The notes beneath the pieces were generated by a model that saw only the letters and a program-made list of their open reading frames with translations, did no database searches and was not told the origin of the DNA. A DNA stretch of 17,417 nt from SIG603 sp964369225 (lineage in GTDB: Bacteria > Bacillota > Clostridia > Oscillospirales > Acutalibacteraceae): positions 1 through 17,417 of the forward strand of contig CAYJER010000045.1 in NCBI GenBank assembly GCA_964369225.1. The letters are read 5' to 3'. The position numbers and the translations under genes were made by a program. This document shows, in pieces, positions 6,296 to 14,049 of this stretch. Within the stretch, counting starts at the first letter, position 1. Every line of letters begins with the position of its first letter.

Positions 6296-7288
6296 ATGGC
6301 AACAATGTATTATGATAAGGACTGTAATTTAGGTCTATTCGAGGGTAAAAAGGTAGCAGTTATCGGCTACGGTTCACAAGGACACGCACATGCTCAAAAC
6401 CTACGTGAGAGCGGTGTAGACGTAATCATCGGTTTATATGAGGGTTCAAAAAGTGCTGAGGTAGCAAAGGCTGACGGTTTCACAGTTATGAACACAGACG
6501 AGGCTACAAAAGCTGCTGACTTAATCATGATCCTAGTTAATGACGAGAAAATGAAGTCAATATACGATGCAGGTATTGCTCCAAACCTAACAGCTGGCAA
6601 AACAATTGCATTTGCTCACGGATTTAACATCCACTACAAACAAATCGTTCCACCTACAGATGTAAACGTTATAATGATAGCTCCAAAAGGTCCTGGACAC
6701 ACAGTTAGAAGCCAATACCAAGAGAACAGAGGCGTTCCTTGCCTAATCGCTGTATTCCAAAATGCTACAGAAAACGCTAAAGAGATCGCTCTAGCATATG
6801 CTAGCGGTGTAGGCGGCGGCAGAGGCGGCATCCTAGAGACAACATTTAAAGAAGAGACAGAGACAGACTTATTCGGTGAGCAAGCTGTTCTTTGCGGTGG
6901 TGTTGCAGAGCTTATGAAGGCTGGTTTTGAGACTCTAGTTGAGGCTGGTTACCAACCAGAGAGCGCATACTTTGAGTGTATCCACGAGATGAAACTAATT
7001 ATCGACCTAGTTGTTAAGGGCGGTCTATCATTCATGAGATACTCAATCAGTGATACAGCTGAGTACGGCGATTACTGCATTGGTAAGAGAATTATCACAG
7101 ACGAGACTAAGAAAGAAATGAAGAAAGTTCTAACAGAAATTCAAGACGGAACTTTTGCTACAAACTGGCTAAAAGAGAACACAGACGGCAGACCAACTTT
7201 CACAGACAGACGTGAAGCAGAGCAAAATCTACAAGTAGAAAAAGTAGGTTCAGAGCTTCGTGAGAAAATGAGCTGGGCAGGCAAATAA
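6296..7288 (+). CDS. ilvC: Ketol-acid reductoisomerase, class I
   Basis: Rearranges and reduces acetolactate or acetohydroxybutyrate to the dihydroxy acids, with Mg and NAD(P)H. The 330-residue length is that of the short class I enzyme. The N-terminal Rossmann domain shows GYGSQGHAHAQNL (24-36); APKGPGH (129-135) and GGGRGGILETTF (173-184) are conserved. The knotted C-terminal domain supplies metal ligands Asp191 and Glu195 (ETDLFGEQ) and Glu227 and Glu231 (FECIHE). The cofactor loop is GLYEGSKS (46-53); its serines are compatible with NADPH, which is inference only. RBS AAAGGAGAAAG precedes the ATG by a short A-run. The gene lies 35 nt after ilvN. Its stop codon begins a tandem repeat block without a T-run terminator, so read-through is possible. 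Confidence 0.97.
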   Translation: MATMYYDKDCNLGLFEGKKVAVIGYGSQGHAHAQNLRESGVDVIIGLYEGSKSAEVAKADGFTVMNTDEATKAADLIMILVNDEKMKSIYDAGIAPNLTAGKTIAFAHGFNIHYKQIVPPTDVNVIMIAPKGPGHTVRSQYQENRGVPCLIAVFQNATENAKEIALAYASGVGGGRGGILETTFKEETETDLFGEQAVLCGGVAELMKAGFETLVEAGYQPESAYFECIHEMKLIIDLVVKGGLSFMRYSISDTAEYGDYCIGKRIITDETKKEMKKVLTEIQDGTFATNWLKENTDGRPTFTDRREAEQNLQVEKVGSELREKMSWAGK

Positions 7289-7450
7289 CCAGCGTGACGC
7301 TGGACCCAAAGTCGCAAACTTAGATAATGCTAAATAATAGCTTTATCGCCTGCGACCAAAATAAAAAATTAACAAATAACTAGCGTGACGCTGGACCCAA
7401 AGTCGCAAACTTAGATAATGCTAAACAATAGCTTTATCGCCTGCGACTCA
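7289..7450. repeat. 91-bp tandem repeat, two copies, hairpin-forming
   Basis: Two near-identical units with a period of 91 bp (7311-7356 corresponds to 7402-7447, one base differing in the loop). Each has a small hairpin, CCAGCG-TGA-CGCTGG (7289-7303; one G-U in copy 2), and a long one with outer stem GTCGCA/TGCGAC (7311-7316 with 7351-7356) and an inner 9-bp stem with one mismatch (7323-7331 with 7339-7347). No T-run follows either. The first unit abuts the ilvC stop codon. It could stabilise mRNA 3' ends or be an array of non-autonomous repeats. Confidence 0.85.
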
Positions 7451-7469
7451 AATATATAAATTAACCAAT

Positions 7470-7502
7470 TGTAGGGGACGGGTTTTCCGTCCCGAAACTA
7501 CA
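7470..7502. repeat. Family B palindromic repeat, solo arm (B1)
   Basis: TGTAGGGG followed by an ACGGGTTTTCCGTCCCG core (7470-7494). The core folds as GGGACGG/CCGTCCC around GTTTT. The inverted second arm seen at 13957-13981 is missing; only CTACA (7498-7502) remains to pair with TGTAG. Confidence 0.75.
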
Positions 7503-7509
7503 GGGTTAT

Positions 7510-7618
7510 ATAAAAATTAATTAAAACGCACTAACTATTGTAGGGGCGGATATTATCCGCCTATGAAATTTAGGTAAAATTATAGACTTTTTAGGCGGAT
7601 AATATCCGCCCCTACAAT
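7510..7618. repeat. Family A palindrome (A2) with AT-rich flank
   Basis: A perfect 26-bp inverted repeat (7537-7562 with 7593-7618) around a 30-nt centre. Each arm holds its own hairpin, GGCGGATA-T-TATCCGCC, so the unit can form either one long stem or two short ones. The flank at 7510-7536 (AAAATTAATTAAAACGCAC) matches flanks at 15811 and 17361. It lies between ilvC and the metallophosphatase gene. Confidence 0.9.
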
Positions 7619-7690
7619 TGTATTATTTTGAGGTATGTCTGAAAAAATATTCCCAAAAAATAAATAGTAATAGAACAGCGGAGTTTTCAT

Positions 7691-8536
7691 GTGAAAAAGA
7701 AAAAAATAATGATTATTTTTTGCATACTTGTATTAATTACAGCATTTTTAATCTATGATAACACCAATCTTATGATATCAAATGTTGAATACAGAAATGA
7801 GAAAATACCAAAATCCTTTGATGATTTTAGCATTTGCCAAATTTCTGACTTGCAAGGCGTAGAATTTGGTGAAGACCATGAAAATATCATCGATAAAATT
7901 AGTAGCATATCACCAGATATAATAGTAATAACAGGAGATTTAATAGATAGAAGGAGATATGACTTAGATACAGCGTTAGAGTTTGCTCAAAAGGCAATGG
8001 AAATCGCTCCTACCTATTATGTTTCCGGTAATCATGAGACTGATTCAAATCATTATGAGGAAATCATTAATGGGCTTATAAACATTGGTGTAAATGTGCT
8101 TGAAGATGATTATACTACAATAACTTTAAATGGTGAAAGTATTAAACTAATCGGTGCAATAGATCCATCTCTTTATACGGGTGAAAATGGAGAAATTGAT
8201 ACTTCTTACCTAGAAGCGTATTTATCAACGCATCAAGAATCAGAAGATTTTCAAATACTTTTGTCTCACAGACCAGAGTTATTTGATATTTATGTCAAAT
8301 ACAACATGGATTTAGTTCTTGCAGGGCATGCCCACGGCGGACAAATTAGACTACCATTTTTAGGTGGAGTTTATGTCCCAGATCAAGGTTTTTTCCCAGA
8401 ATTTGACAGTGGACTTCATGAAGAAAACGGTACATCAATGTATATTAGCAGAGGACTAGGAAACAGCACATTCCCTTTAAGGGTATTTAACAGACCAGAA
8501 ATTGTAAATATTATACTAAAATATGAGGAATCTTAA
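7691..8536 (+). CDS. Membrane-anchored metallophosphatase, YkuE-like
   Basis: A 281-residue calcineurin-like phosphoesterase anchored by an N-terminal signal-anchor: KKKK followed by a hydrophobic segment (about 6-22), placing the catalytic domain outside. Motifs run in order: SDLQ (52-55), GDLIDRR (82-88), GNHE (113-116), LSHRPE (191-196) and GHAHGG (212-217). Metal ligands Asp53, Asp83, Asn114, His193, His213 and His215 are present, but the usual His of the first motif (D-x-H) is Gln55. Start is GTG 7691; GGAG (7680-7683) is seven bases upstream, and the ATG two bases earlier reads straight into a stop. Relatives act on phospholipid or UDP-sugar-lipid substrates, but no substrate can be assigned. 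It interrupts the ilv genes with no obvious link to the pathway. Confidence 0.85.
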   Translation: MKKKKIMIIFCILVLITAFLIYDNTNLMISNVEYRNEKIPKSFDDFSICQISDLQGVEFGEDHENIIDKISSISPDIIVITGDLIDRRRYDLDTALEFAQKAMEIAPTYYVSGNHETDSNHYEEIINGLINIGVNVLEDDYTTITLNGESIKLIGAIDPSLYTGENGEIDTSYLEAYLSTHQESEDFQILLSHRPELFDIYVKYNMDLVLAGHAHGGQIRLPFLGGVYVPDQGFFPEFDSGLHEENGTSMYISRGLGNSTFPLRVFNRPEIVNIILKYEES

Positions 8537-8571
8537 ATTCTTCAAGTTTAAATGAAAGGCGAGATAAAATT

Positions 8572-8883
8572 ATGGTACTTTATAACACAGAGTATATTGC
8601 AGGCAGAGACATAGAAATGCTAGGTCTAGTGCAAGGCAGTACAATTCAAAGCAAAAACATGTTCAAAGACATGGGTCAAGGCTTTAAGACAATGGTTGGT
8701 GGAGAACTAGGTTCTTACACTAAAATGATGAACGAAGCTAGAGAAATTGCAATCCAAAGAATGATTCAACAAGCTCATATGTTAGGCGCAGATGCAGTTG
8801 TAAATGTGCGTTTTTCATCAGCAGCAGTAATGCAGGGTGCAGCAGAAATAATGGTTTACGGAACAGCAGTAAAATTAAAATAA
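8572..8883 (+). CDS. YbjQ/UPF0145 family protein
   Basis: A 103-residue protein, the usual length of the YbjQ (UPF0145, formerly DUF74) family. Recognisable family features are the N-terminal strand with NTEYIAGRDIEMLGLVQGST (5-24), the central helix with AREIAIQRMIQQAHMLGADAVV (56-77) and the C-terminal strand with EIMVYGTAVKL. Such proteins form pentamers and are often annotated as putative heavy-metal-binding, though no function is established. No Cys or clear metal site is seen here. GAAAGG (8554-8559) lies 12 bases before the ATG. The gene sits 35 nt after the metallophosphatase gene and 20 nt before ilvD, so it is probably cotranscribed with both. Confidence 0.88.
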   Translation: MVLYNTEYIAGRDIEMLGLVQGSTIQSKNMFKDMGQGFKTMVGGELGSYTKMMNEAREIAIQRMIQQAHMLGADAVVNVRFSSAAVMQGAAEIMVYGTAVKLK

Positions 8884-8903
8884 TTTAAACAGAGGTAAAT
8901 GGA

Positions 8904-10532
8904 ATGAACAGCTATAAAGTTACAAGAGGAATTGAAAATGCTCCTAAAAGAGCCTTACTTAAATCAATGGGATATTCTGACGAACAACTTAATCGTCCGC
9001 TAATAGGCATAGTAAACTCATTTAATGAGATAGTACCAGGGCATATTCACCTGAAAACTATTTCAAGATGTGTTAAAGATGGCGTACTCATGGGCGGTGG
9101 AACTCCTGTTGAGTTTAATACTATAGGCGTTTGCGACGGCATTGCAATGGGACATGAAGGAATGAGGTTTTCACTTTCTTCACGTGAACTTATAGCTGAC
9201 ACCATTGAATGTATGGTAAAGGCTCATTGTTTTGATGCCTTAGTATTTATACCAAACTGTGACAAAATAGTTCCAGCCATGTTAATGGCGGCGGCTAGAC
9301 TAAACTTGCCTAGCGTATTTGTTTCAGGAGGTCCTATGCTTTCTCTTGATGGAAGAGACCTAAACACTGTTTTCGAGGCAGTAGGTAGCATAAAAGCTAA
9401 CTTAATAGACGAGACTCAATTAAAAGAGATTGAGAATACTTCTTGCCCAGGTTGTGGTTCATGTTCAGGCATGTTCACAGCTAACTCTATGAACTGTCTA
9501 AGTGAAGCACTAGGCATGGCTTTAGAGGGCAACGGTACAATTCCAGCTGTCTATTCAGGCAGACAAGTTCTTGCAAAAAATGCAGGAATGAAAATAATGG
9601 AACTTTTAGAAAAGAATATAAGACCTTTAGACATTCTAACTAAAAAGGCATTCTACAATGCTCTTACAGTAGACATGGCTCTAGGGTGTTCAACAAACTC
9701 TGCACTGCATTTAGTTGCAATAGCTAATGAGGCTGGTGTAGAAATAGATTTACAAATGATAAACGAGGTAAGCTCTAAGACACCTAACCTGTGTCACCTA
9801 GCTCCAGCAGGACACCACCATATGCAAGACCTTTACAACGCAGGCGGTGTGTATGCAGTAATGAGCGAGGTTAAAAGCCTACTTGACACAAGCCTAATTA
9901 CAGCAACAGGTAAAACAGTTGGCGAGAATATAGCAAACTCTTATGTTAAAGATACTTCTGTAATTCAAAAGTATTCAGAGACAGGCGGTCTAGCTGTATT
10001 ATTCGGTAACATAGCTGTAAACGGATCAATAGTTAAGCGTTCTGCTGTAAGCCCTGAAATGCTAAACTTCACAGGAACTGCAAAAGTTTACGACAGTGAA
10101 GAAGAGGCAATTGCGGCAATTTATGGTGGAGAAATTAAAAAAGGAAATGTAGTGGTTATTCGCTATGAGGGGCCTGCTGGTGGTCCTGGTATGAGAGAAA
10201 TGCTCTCACCAACATCTGCAATTATAGGAATGGGTCTAGGTAGTGATGTTGCACTTATTACAGACGGACGTTTCTCAGGTGCTACAAGAGGTGCGGCTAT
10301 AGGTCATATATCACCAGAGGCAGCAGCTGGCGGAACAATTGCCTATGTAAAAGACGGCGATGAAATCCACATTGATATAAATAATTATAAAATGGAACTT
10401 TTAGTATCTGATGAAGAGCTAGAAGAAAGAAAGAAAACAACAGTAATTAAGAAAAAAGAGCATCTAACAGGCTACCTAAAAAGATATGCTAGAAATGTTT
10501 CTTCTGCTGATAAGGGGGCTGTAATTTGCTAA
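8904..10532 (+). CDS. ilvD: Dihydroxy-acid dehydratase
   Basis: Dehydrates the dihydroxy acids from IlvC to 2-oxoisovalerate and 2-oxo-3-methylvalerate, using an Fe-S cluster and Mg. The 542-residue protein carries PNCDK (117-121, Cys119), SCPGCGSCSGMFTANSMNC (180-198, Cys181, Cys184, Cys187) and GRFSGATRG in the C-terminal domain. The N-terminal VNSFNEIVPGHIHL (37-50) has PGH where the well-studied [2Fe-2S] enzymes have PCN, so it resembles the oxygen-labile [4Fe-4S] E. coli type; this is inference from the motif and fits an anaerobe. GAGGT (8892-8896) is a fair RBS. The end overlaps the ilvA start by seven bases, which suggests translational coupling. Confidence 0.96.
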   Translation: MNSYKVTRGIENAPKRALLKSMGYSDEQLNRPLIGIVNSFNEIVPGHIHLKTISRCVKDGVLMGGGTPVEFNTIGVCDGIAMGHEGMRFSLSSRELIADTIECMVKAHCFDALVFIPNCDKIVPAMLMAAARLNLPSVFVSGGPMLSLDGRDLNTVFEAVGSIKANLIDETQLKEIENTSCPGCGSCSGMFTANSMNCLSEALGMALEGNGTIPAVYSGRQVLAKNAGMKIMELLEKNIRPLDILTKKAFYNALTVDMALGCSTNSALHLVAIANEAGVEIDLQMINEVSSKTPNLCHLAPAGHHHMQDLYNAGGVYAVMSEVKSLLDTSLITATGKTVGENIANSYVKDTSVIQKYSETGGLAVLFGNIAVNGSIVKRSAVSPEMLNFTGTAKVYDSEEEAIAAIYGGEIKKGNVVVIRYEGPAGGPGMREMLSPTSAIIGMGLGSDVALITDGRFSGATRGAAIGHISPEAAAGGTIAYVKDGDEIHIDINNYKMELLVSDEELEERKKTTVIKKKEHLTGYLKRYARNVSSADKGAVIC

Positions 10533-11725
10533 GTTTAGATAGAATATATCAAGCTGCCCATACTCTCAAACCTGTCATAAGGAATACAGAGGCAATTCTC
10601 AGCACAAATATTTTAGACAATTGCACACTCTACCTAAAGCCTGAAAATCTACAGGTTACAGGTTCATTTAAGGTTAGAGGTTCATATTTTAAGATTGCTT
10701 GCTTAAGTGATGAAGATAAACAAAAGGGGATAATCGCTTGTTCGGCTGGCAATCACGCACAAGGTGTGGCTTTAGGCGCTCAAAAATCTGGGATAAAGGC
10801 TACAATATTTATTCCGAGTGTAGCTCCGCTTTCAAAAATTGAGGCTACTAAAAGTTATGGTGCAGAAGTTGTAATCGTAGACGGAGTATATGACGACGCC
10901 TACAGAGAAGCGATAAAATATCAAGAGGAGACAGGTGCTATTTTTGTTCACCCTTTTGATGACGAAGATGTAATTGCAGGTCAAGGAACTATTGCACTTG
11001 AAATTTTAGATCAAATTCAAGACCTAGACGTAATAGTAGTGCCTGTAGGCGGTGGCGGACTTGTTTCAGGCATAGCCTATGCAGTGAAAAAGCTTAACCC
11101 AAATTGCAAGGTTTACGGAGTTCAAGCACAGGGCGCAGATAGCATGTTTAAGTCAGTAAGAGACAACATACGTCAAAACCTTAAAAGAGTAAGCACTTTT
11201 GCAGACGGCATAGCGGTAAAATCTCCTGGAGAAAAAACCTATGAACTGTGCAACGAATATGTAGACGGAATTGTAACAGTAACAGACGATGAAATAGCGA
11301 CAGCAATTTTACTTCTAATGGAAAGACAAAAGCTAGTTTCAGAGGGTGCAGGGGCTACAGCAGTAGCAGCCCTACTGTTCGGCAAGATAGATGTAGAGGG
11401 CAAAAAGGTTTGCGCATTAGTTTCAGGCGGTAACATAGATGTAAACATGTTGTCAAGAGTTATAGGTCGTGGACTTTTAAAGACAGGCAGAAGAGCAGAG
11501 CTTAAAATAGAAATGCTTGATAAACCAGGCCAACTAACAGAGGTTTCACAAATTATATCAAAACTTGGTGCAAATGTAGTGCAAGTAAGGCATAATTATG
11601 GTGGAGAAAATACCGATTTAACAGGTTGTTTTTTACATGTTTCACTCGAGACTAAAAACCGTGAACATGTAGAAGAAGTTAAGACAGCAATTTTAAACGC
11701 TGGATATAACATGGTTGAAGAATAA
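10526..11725 (+). CDS. ilvA: Threonine dehydratase with C-terminal ACT domain
   Basis: PLP enzyme that deaminates threonine to 2-oxobutyrate, the entry to isoleucine. The 399-residue protein has the PLP lysine in GSFKVRG (Lys49), SAGNHAQG (73-80) and the phosphate-binding GGGGL (175-179), then one ACT-like domain (about 328-399, LKIEMLDKPGQLTEVSQII). This is the roughly 400-residue form with one ACT domain, as in many Bacillota; it is often called catabolic-type, but placement between ilvD and leuA points to biosynthesis. Start is TTG 10526: AAGGGGG (10512-10518) is seven bases upstream, and the next in-frame Met is far inside the fold. The TTG overlaps the ilvD stop. Confidence 0.93.
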   Translation: MLSLDRIYQAAHTLKPVIRNTEAILSTNILDNCTLYLKPENLQVTGSFKVRGSYFKIACLSDEDKQKGIIACSAGNHAQGVALGAQKSGIKATIFIPSVAPLSKIEATKSYGAEVVIVDGVYDDAYREAIKYQEETGAIFVHPFDDEDVIAGQGTIALEILDQIQDLDVIVVPVGGGGLVSGIAYAVKKLNPNCKVYGVQAQGADSMFKSVRDNIRQNLKRVSTFADGIAVKSPGEKTYELCNEYVDGIVTVTDDEIATAILLLMERQKLVSEGAGATAVAALLFGKIDVEGKKVCALVSGGNIDVNMLSRVIGRGLLKTGRRAELKIEMLDKPGQLTEVSQIISKLGANVVQVRHNYGGENTDLTGCFLHVSLETKNREHVEEVKTAILNAGYNMVEE

Positions 11726-11765
11726 ATTAGATAAAATTAGAAAAATTAGAAAAGGAGAGCGAATA

Positions 11766-13268
11766 ATGGAAAATCAAATTAAAATATTTGACACAACATT
11801 GCGTGACGGCGAGCAGTCACCAGGTTGTAGCATGAACATAGACGAAAAAATAGAGGTTGCTCGTCAACTTGAAAAATTAAAGGTGGATGTAATTGAAGCA
11901 GGTTTCGCTATTGCCTCCCCAATGGACTTTGAGTCGGTTAAAAGAATAGCTCAAACTGTTAAGGATGCAACTGTTTGTAGCCTAGCAAGAGCTGTTAAAA
12001 AAGACATTGACGCAGCCTATGAGAGCGTAAAATACGCTAATAGCCCACGCATTCACACATTCTTAGCAACTTCTCCACTACACATGGAGTATAAGTTGAA
12101 AATGTCACCAGAGGCAGTTTTAGAGAAAATTGCAGAGATGGTAAAATACGCAAGAAGCCTTTGCCCAAACATAGAGTTTTCAGCAGAAGACGCAATGAGA
12201 AGTGACAAAGCATTCTTAGCAAAAGCTGTAGAGATAGCAATTGCAAACGGTGCAACTGTTGTAAACATTCCAGACACAGTAGGATATAGAACTCCTGAAG
12301 AAGTAGCAGATTATATCTCTTATGTTAAGAATAATGTTCCAAACATAGAGTTAGCAGACATTGCAATTCACTGCCATAACGACCTAGGTCTAGGCGTTGC
12401 AAACTCTTTAGCAGCTGTTAAGGCTGGTGCTACACAAGTAGAGTGTACTGTAAACGGAATAGGCGAGAGAGCTGGTAACGCATCTTTAGAAGAAATCGTT
12501 ATGGCGATTAACACAAGAGCCGATTATTTTGGAATAACTACTGGCATAAACACAAAGCAAATATACAAGACATCTAAATTAGTTTCATCTATTACAGGTG
12601 TTGCAATTCCTCCTAATAAATCAGTTACAGGTGCAAACGCATTTGCTCATGAGTCTGGAATACACCAACATGGCGTTCTAGCTCATAAAGAGACTTACGA
12701 GATAATGACTCCAGAGTCAATAGGTATTCCACCTCAACAAATGGTTTTAGGAAAACACTCTGGCAGACACGCATTTGATGATAGAATTAAGTCTTTAGGC
12801 TATGATTTAAGCCGTGAAGAATTAACAGAAGTATTTGAGCAATTTAAGATATTAGCAGACAAGAAAAAAATTGTTTCAGATAAAGATATTCTAGCTTTAT
12901 TAAGCAACAAAGAAGTTCAAGATCATTCAGTATATAACCTAGTAAGCTTTACAATTACAACAGGTAACACAATTTCTACAACAGCAGTTGTAAAGGTAGA
13001 GGCAAACGGAAAAATTATAGAGAAAGTTGCAATGTGTGACGGACCTATCAATGCGTCATTCAAGGCAATTAACAAAATTACAGGCAAGCAATTTATCTTA
13101 GACGACTATGTAATTCACGCTGTAACAGGCGGTCAAGATGCTTTAGGCGAGGCTGTCGCAAAAGTAAGATTAGGCGACGAGCAATACACAGGTAGAGCAA
13201 TTTCAACAGACATAGTTGAGGCTAGCATAAAAGCATACCTAAACGGAGTAAACAAACACTTAGCGTAA
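11766..13268 (+). CDS. leuA: 2-Isopropylmalate synthase
   Basis: Condenses acetyl-CoA with 2-oxoisovalerate, the first committed step to leucine. The 500-residue protein has a TIM barrel with FDTTLRDGEQSPG (8-20, Arg13 and Asp14), the metal histidines HCHND (202-206) and NGIGERAGN (230-238), followed by a C-terminal regulatory domain (about 390-500) expected to bind leucine. This is the bacterial LeuA group rather than citramalate synthase, judging by overall motifs and gene neighbours. The frame is open from a TTG at 11715, but AAAAGGAG (11751-11758) selects the ATG at 11766, and the extra 17 Lys/Arg-rich residues are untypical. No terminator separates it from ilvA; a repeat cluster follows. 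Confidence 0.95.
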   Translation: MENQIKIFDTTLRDGEQSPGCSMNIDEKIEVARQLEKLKVDVIEAGFAIASPMDFESVKRIAQTVKDATVCSLARAVKKDIDAAYESVKYANSPRIHTFLATSPLHMEYKLKMSPEAVLEKIAEMVKYARSLCPNIEFSAEDAMRSDKAFLAKAVEIAIANGATVVNIPDTVGYRTPEEVADYISYVKNNVPNIELADIAIHCHNDLGLGVANSLAAVKAGATQVECTVNGIGERAGNASLEEIVMAINTRADYFGITTGINTKQIYKTSKLVSSITGVAIPPNKSVTGANAFAHESGIHQHGVLAHKETYEIMTPESIGIPPQQMVLGKHSGRHAFDDRIKSLGYDLSREELTEVFEQFKILADKKKIVSDKDILALLSNKEVQDHSVYNLVSFTITTGNTISTTAVVKVEANGKIIEKVAMCDGPINASFKAINKITGKQFILDDYVIHAVTGGQDALGEAVAKVRLGDEQYTGRAISTDIVEASIKAYLNGVNKHLA

Positions 13269-13276
13269 AGCTATAT

Positions 13277-13300
13277 TGTAGGTGCGACCTGTGGTCGTCC
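13277..13300. repeat. TGTAGG-type solo arm with a different hairpin core
   Basis: TGTAGGTG is followed by GCGACC-TGT-GGTCGT (stem 13285-13289 with 13293-13297). It has the same layout as arms of families A and B but an unrelated core sequence. It sits eight bases after the leuA stop and has no T-run, so it is a weak terminator candidate. Confidence 0.5.
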
Positions 13301-13340
13301 TAGGGTTAGTAAAGATTTTTTGATTTAAACAAACAATTTC

Positions 13341-13419
13341 ATGTAGGGGCGGATATTATCCGCCTATGAAAATTATCTAAAATTACGGGCTGTTAGGCGG
13401 ATAATATCCGCCCCTACAT
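13341..13419. repeat. Family A palindrome (A3)
   Basis: A perfect 25-bp inverted repeat (13341-13365 with 13395-13419) around a 29-nt centre that resembles those of copies at 7537 and 15846. It lies between leuA and the flavodoxin-like gene. Confidence 0.9.
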
Positions 13420-13423
13420 CTCG

Positions 13424-13465
13424 AAATTTAATCAAAAAATCCGCAAGGATTTTCACTATTCACTA
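13424..13465 (-). repeat. Family D repeat carrying a minus-strand terminator
   Basis: Reverse complement of the sequence around 17212-17264: GAATAGTGAAAA, then TCCTTGCGGATTTTTTGATT. The stem AAAATCC/GGATTTT (13436-13442 with 13447-13453, loop GCAA) would act as a terminator on the minus strand. No minus-strand gene needs one here, so it probably came with the repeat. It lacks about 11 bp present in the other copy. Confidence 0.7.
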
Positions 13466-13486
13466 AAAATTATAAGCGAGGTTGTT

Positions 13487-13888
13487 ATGAATAAAATATA
13501 TTACTTTACAAGAACAGGTCGCAGTGAGATTGTGGCTAAAAAATTATCAGAAAAATATTCTTGTCCTGTCTTTAAAATAGACGACGGAATAAACTGGAAA
13601 GGTGCATTCGGTTTTATCAAGGGCGGAGCAAAAGCATCAAAGAAAGACCTTGCCAATATAAGTTATGAAAAACCGCAAGAAAATGATGAAATAGTATTGG
13701 TTTTTCCTGTTTGGGCTGGCAAATATCCACCGGCTGTAAACACTTTTTTAAAAGAAAATCCTGATAGATCAAAAATCACTTTAATTCCAACATCACTAAA
13801 GACAAAATTTAGCGACACAAGCGGATATAAAAAAGTTATCGATTTAATAGGAAAAGATATTTATTCACAAGAAATAGATTTAAAATAA
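13487..13888 (+). CDS. Flavodoxin-like protein
   Basis: A 133-residue flavodoxin-fold protein. The N-terminal strand and phosphate loop read YYFTRTGRSEIVAKK (5-19), matching the T-x-T-G-x-(S/T) FMN-phosphate loop pattern; the middle strand and loop LVFPVWAGKYPPAVNTFL (about 71-88) match the W-containing 50s/70s-loop region of short flavodoxins. It is shorter than a classic flavodoxin (about 140-170). A low-potential electron carrier or small FMN reductase role is inferred. RBS GCGAGG lies before the ATG. It interrupts the leu genes, framed by palindromic repeats on both sides, and has no obvious leucine role, although the IlvD and LeuC Fe-S enzymes would be plausible clients. Confidence 0.75.
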   Translation: MNKIYYFTRTGRSEIVAKKLSEKYSCPVFKIDDGINWKGAFGFIKGGAKASKKDLANISYEKPQENDEIVLVFPVWAGKYPPAVNTFLKENPDRSKITLIPTSLKTKFSDTSGYKKVIDLIGKDIYSQEIDLK

Positions 13889-13901
13889 TAACCAAACAAA
13901 C

Positions 13902-14017
13902 TGTAGGGGACGGGTTTTCCGTCCCGAAAAAACTAACGGTTTTAGCTAACTTGCCACGGGACGGAAAACCCGTCCCCTACATTAATTTATAAGTTTTAAT
14001 CAATTAATGTTGAAACT
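13902..14017. repeat. Family B palindrome (B2) with AT-rich flank
   Basis: A perfect 25-bp inverted repeat (13902-13926 with 13957-13981) around a 30-nt centre. Arms are TGTAGGGG plus ACGGGTTTTCCGTCCCG. The right flank to about 14017, read on the minus strand (ATTAATTGATTAAAAC), resembles the AT-rich flank of other copies. It sits between the flavodoxin-like gene and leuC. Confidence 0.9.
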
Positions 14018-14049
14018 AAAACAATAATCAAAACATGGAGGACAAATAT

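Noticed and set aside
7470..7618. CRISPR array
   Set aside because: Repeats are palindromic, irregularly spaced, dispersed across 15 kb and lack unique equal-length spacers.
11715..11765. TTG extension of leuA by 17 residues
   Set aside because: The strong AAAAGGAG and ATG at 11766 define the start; the extension is Lys/Arg-rich and overlaps the ilvA end.
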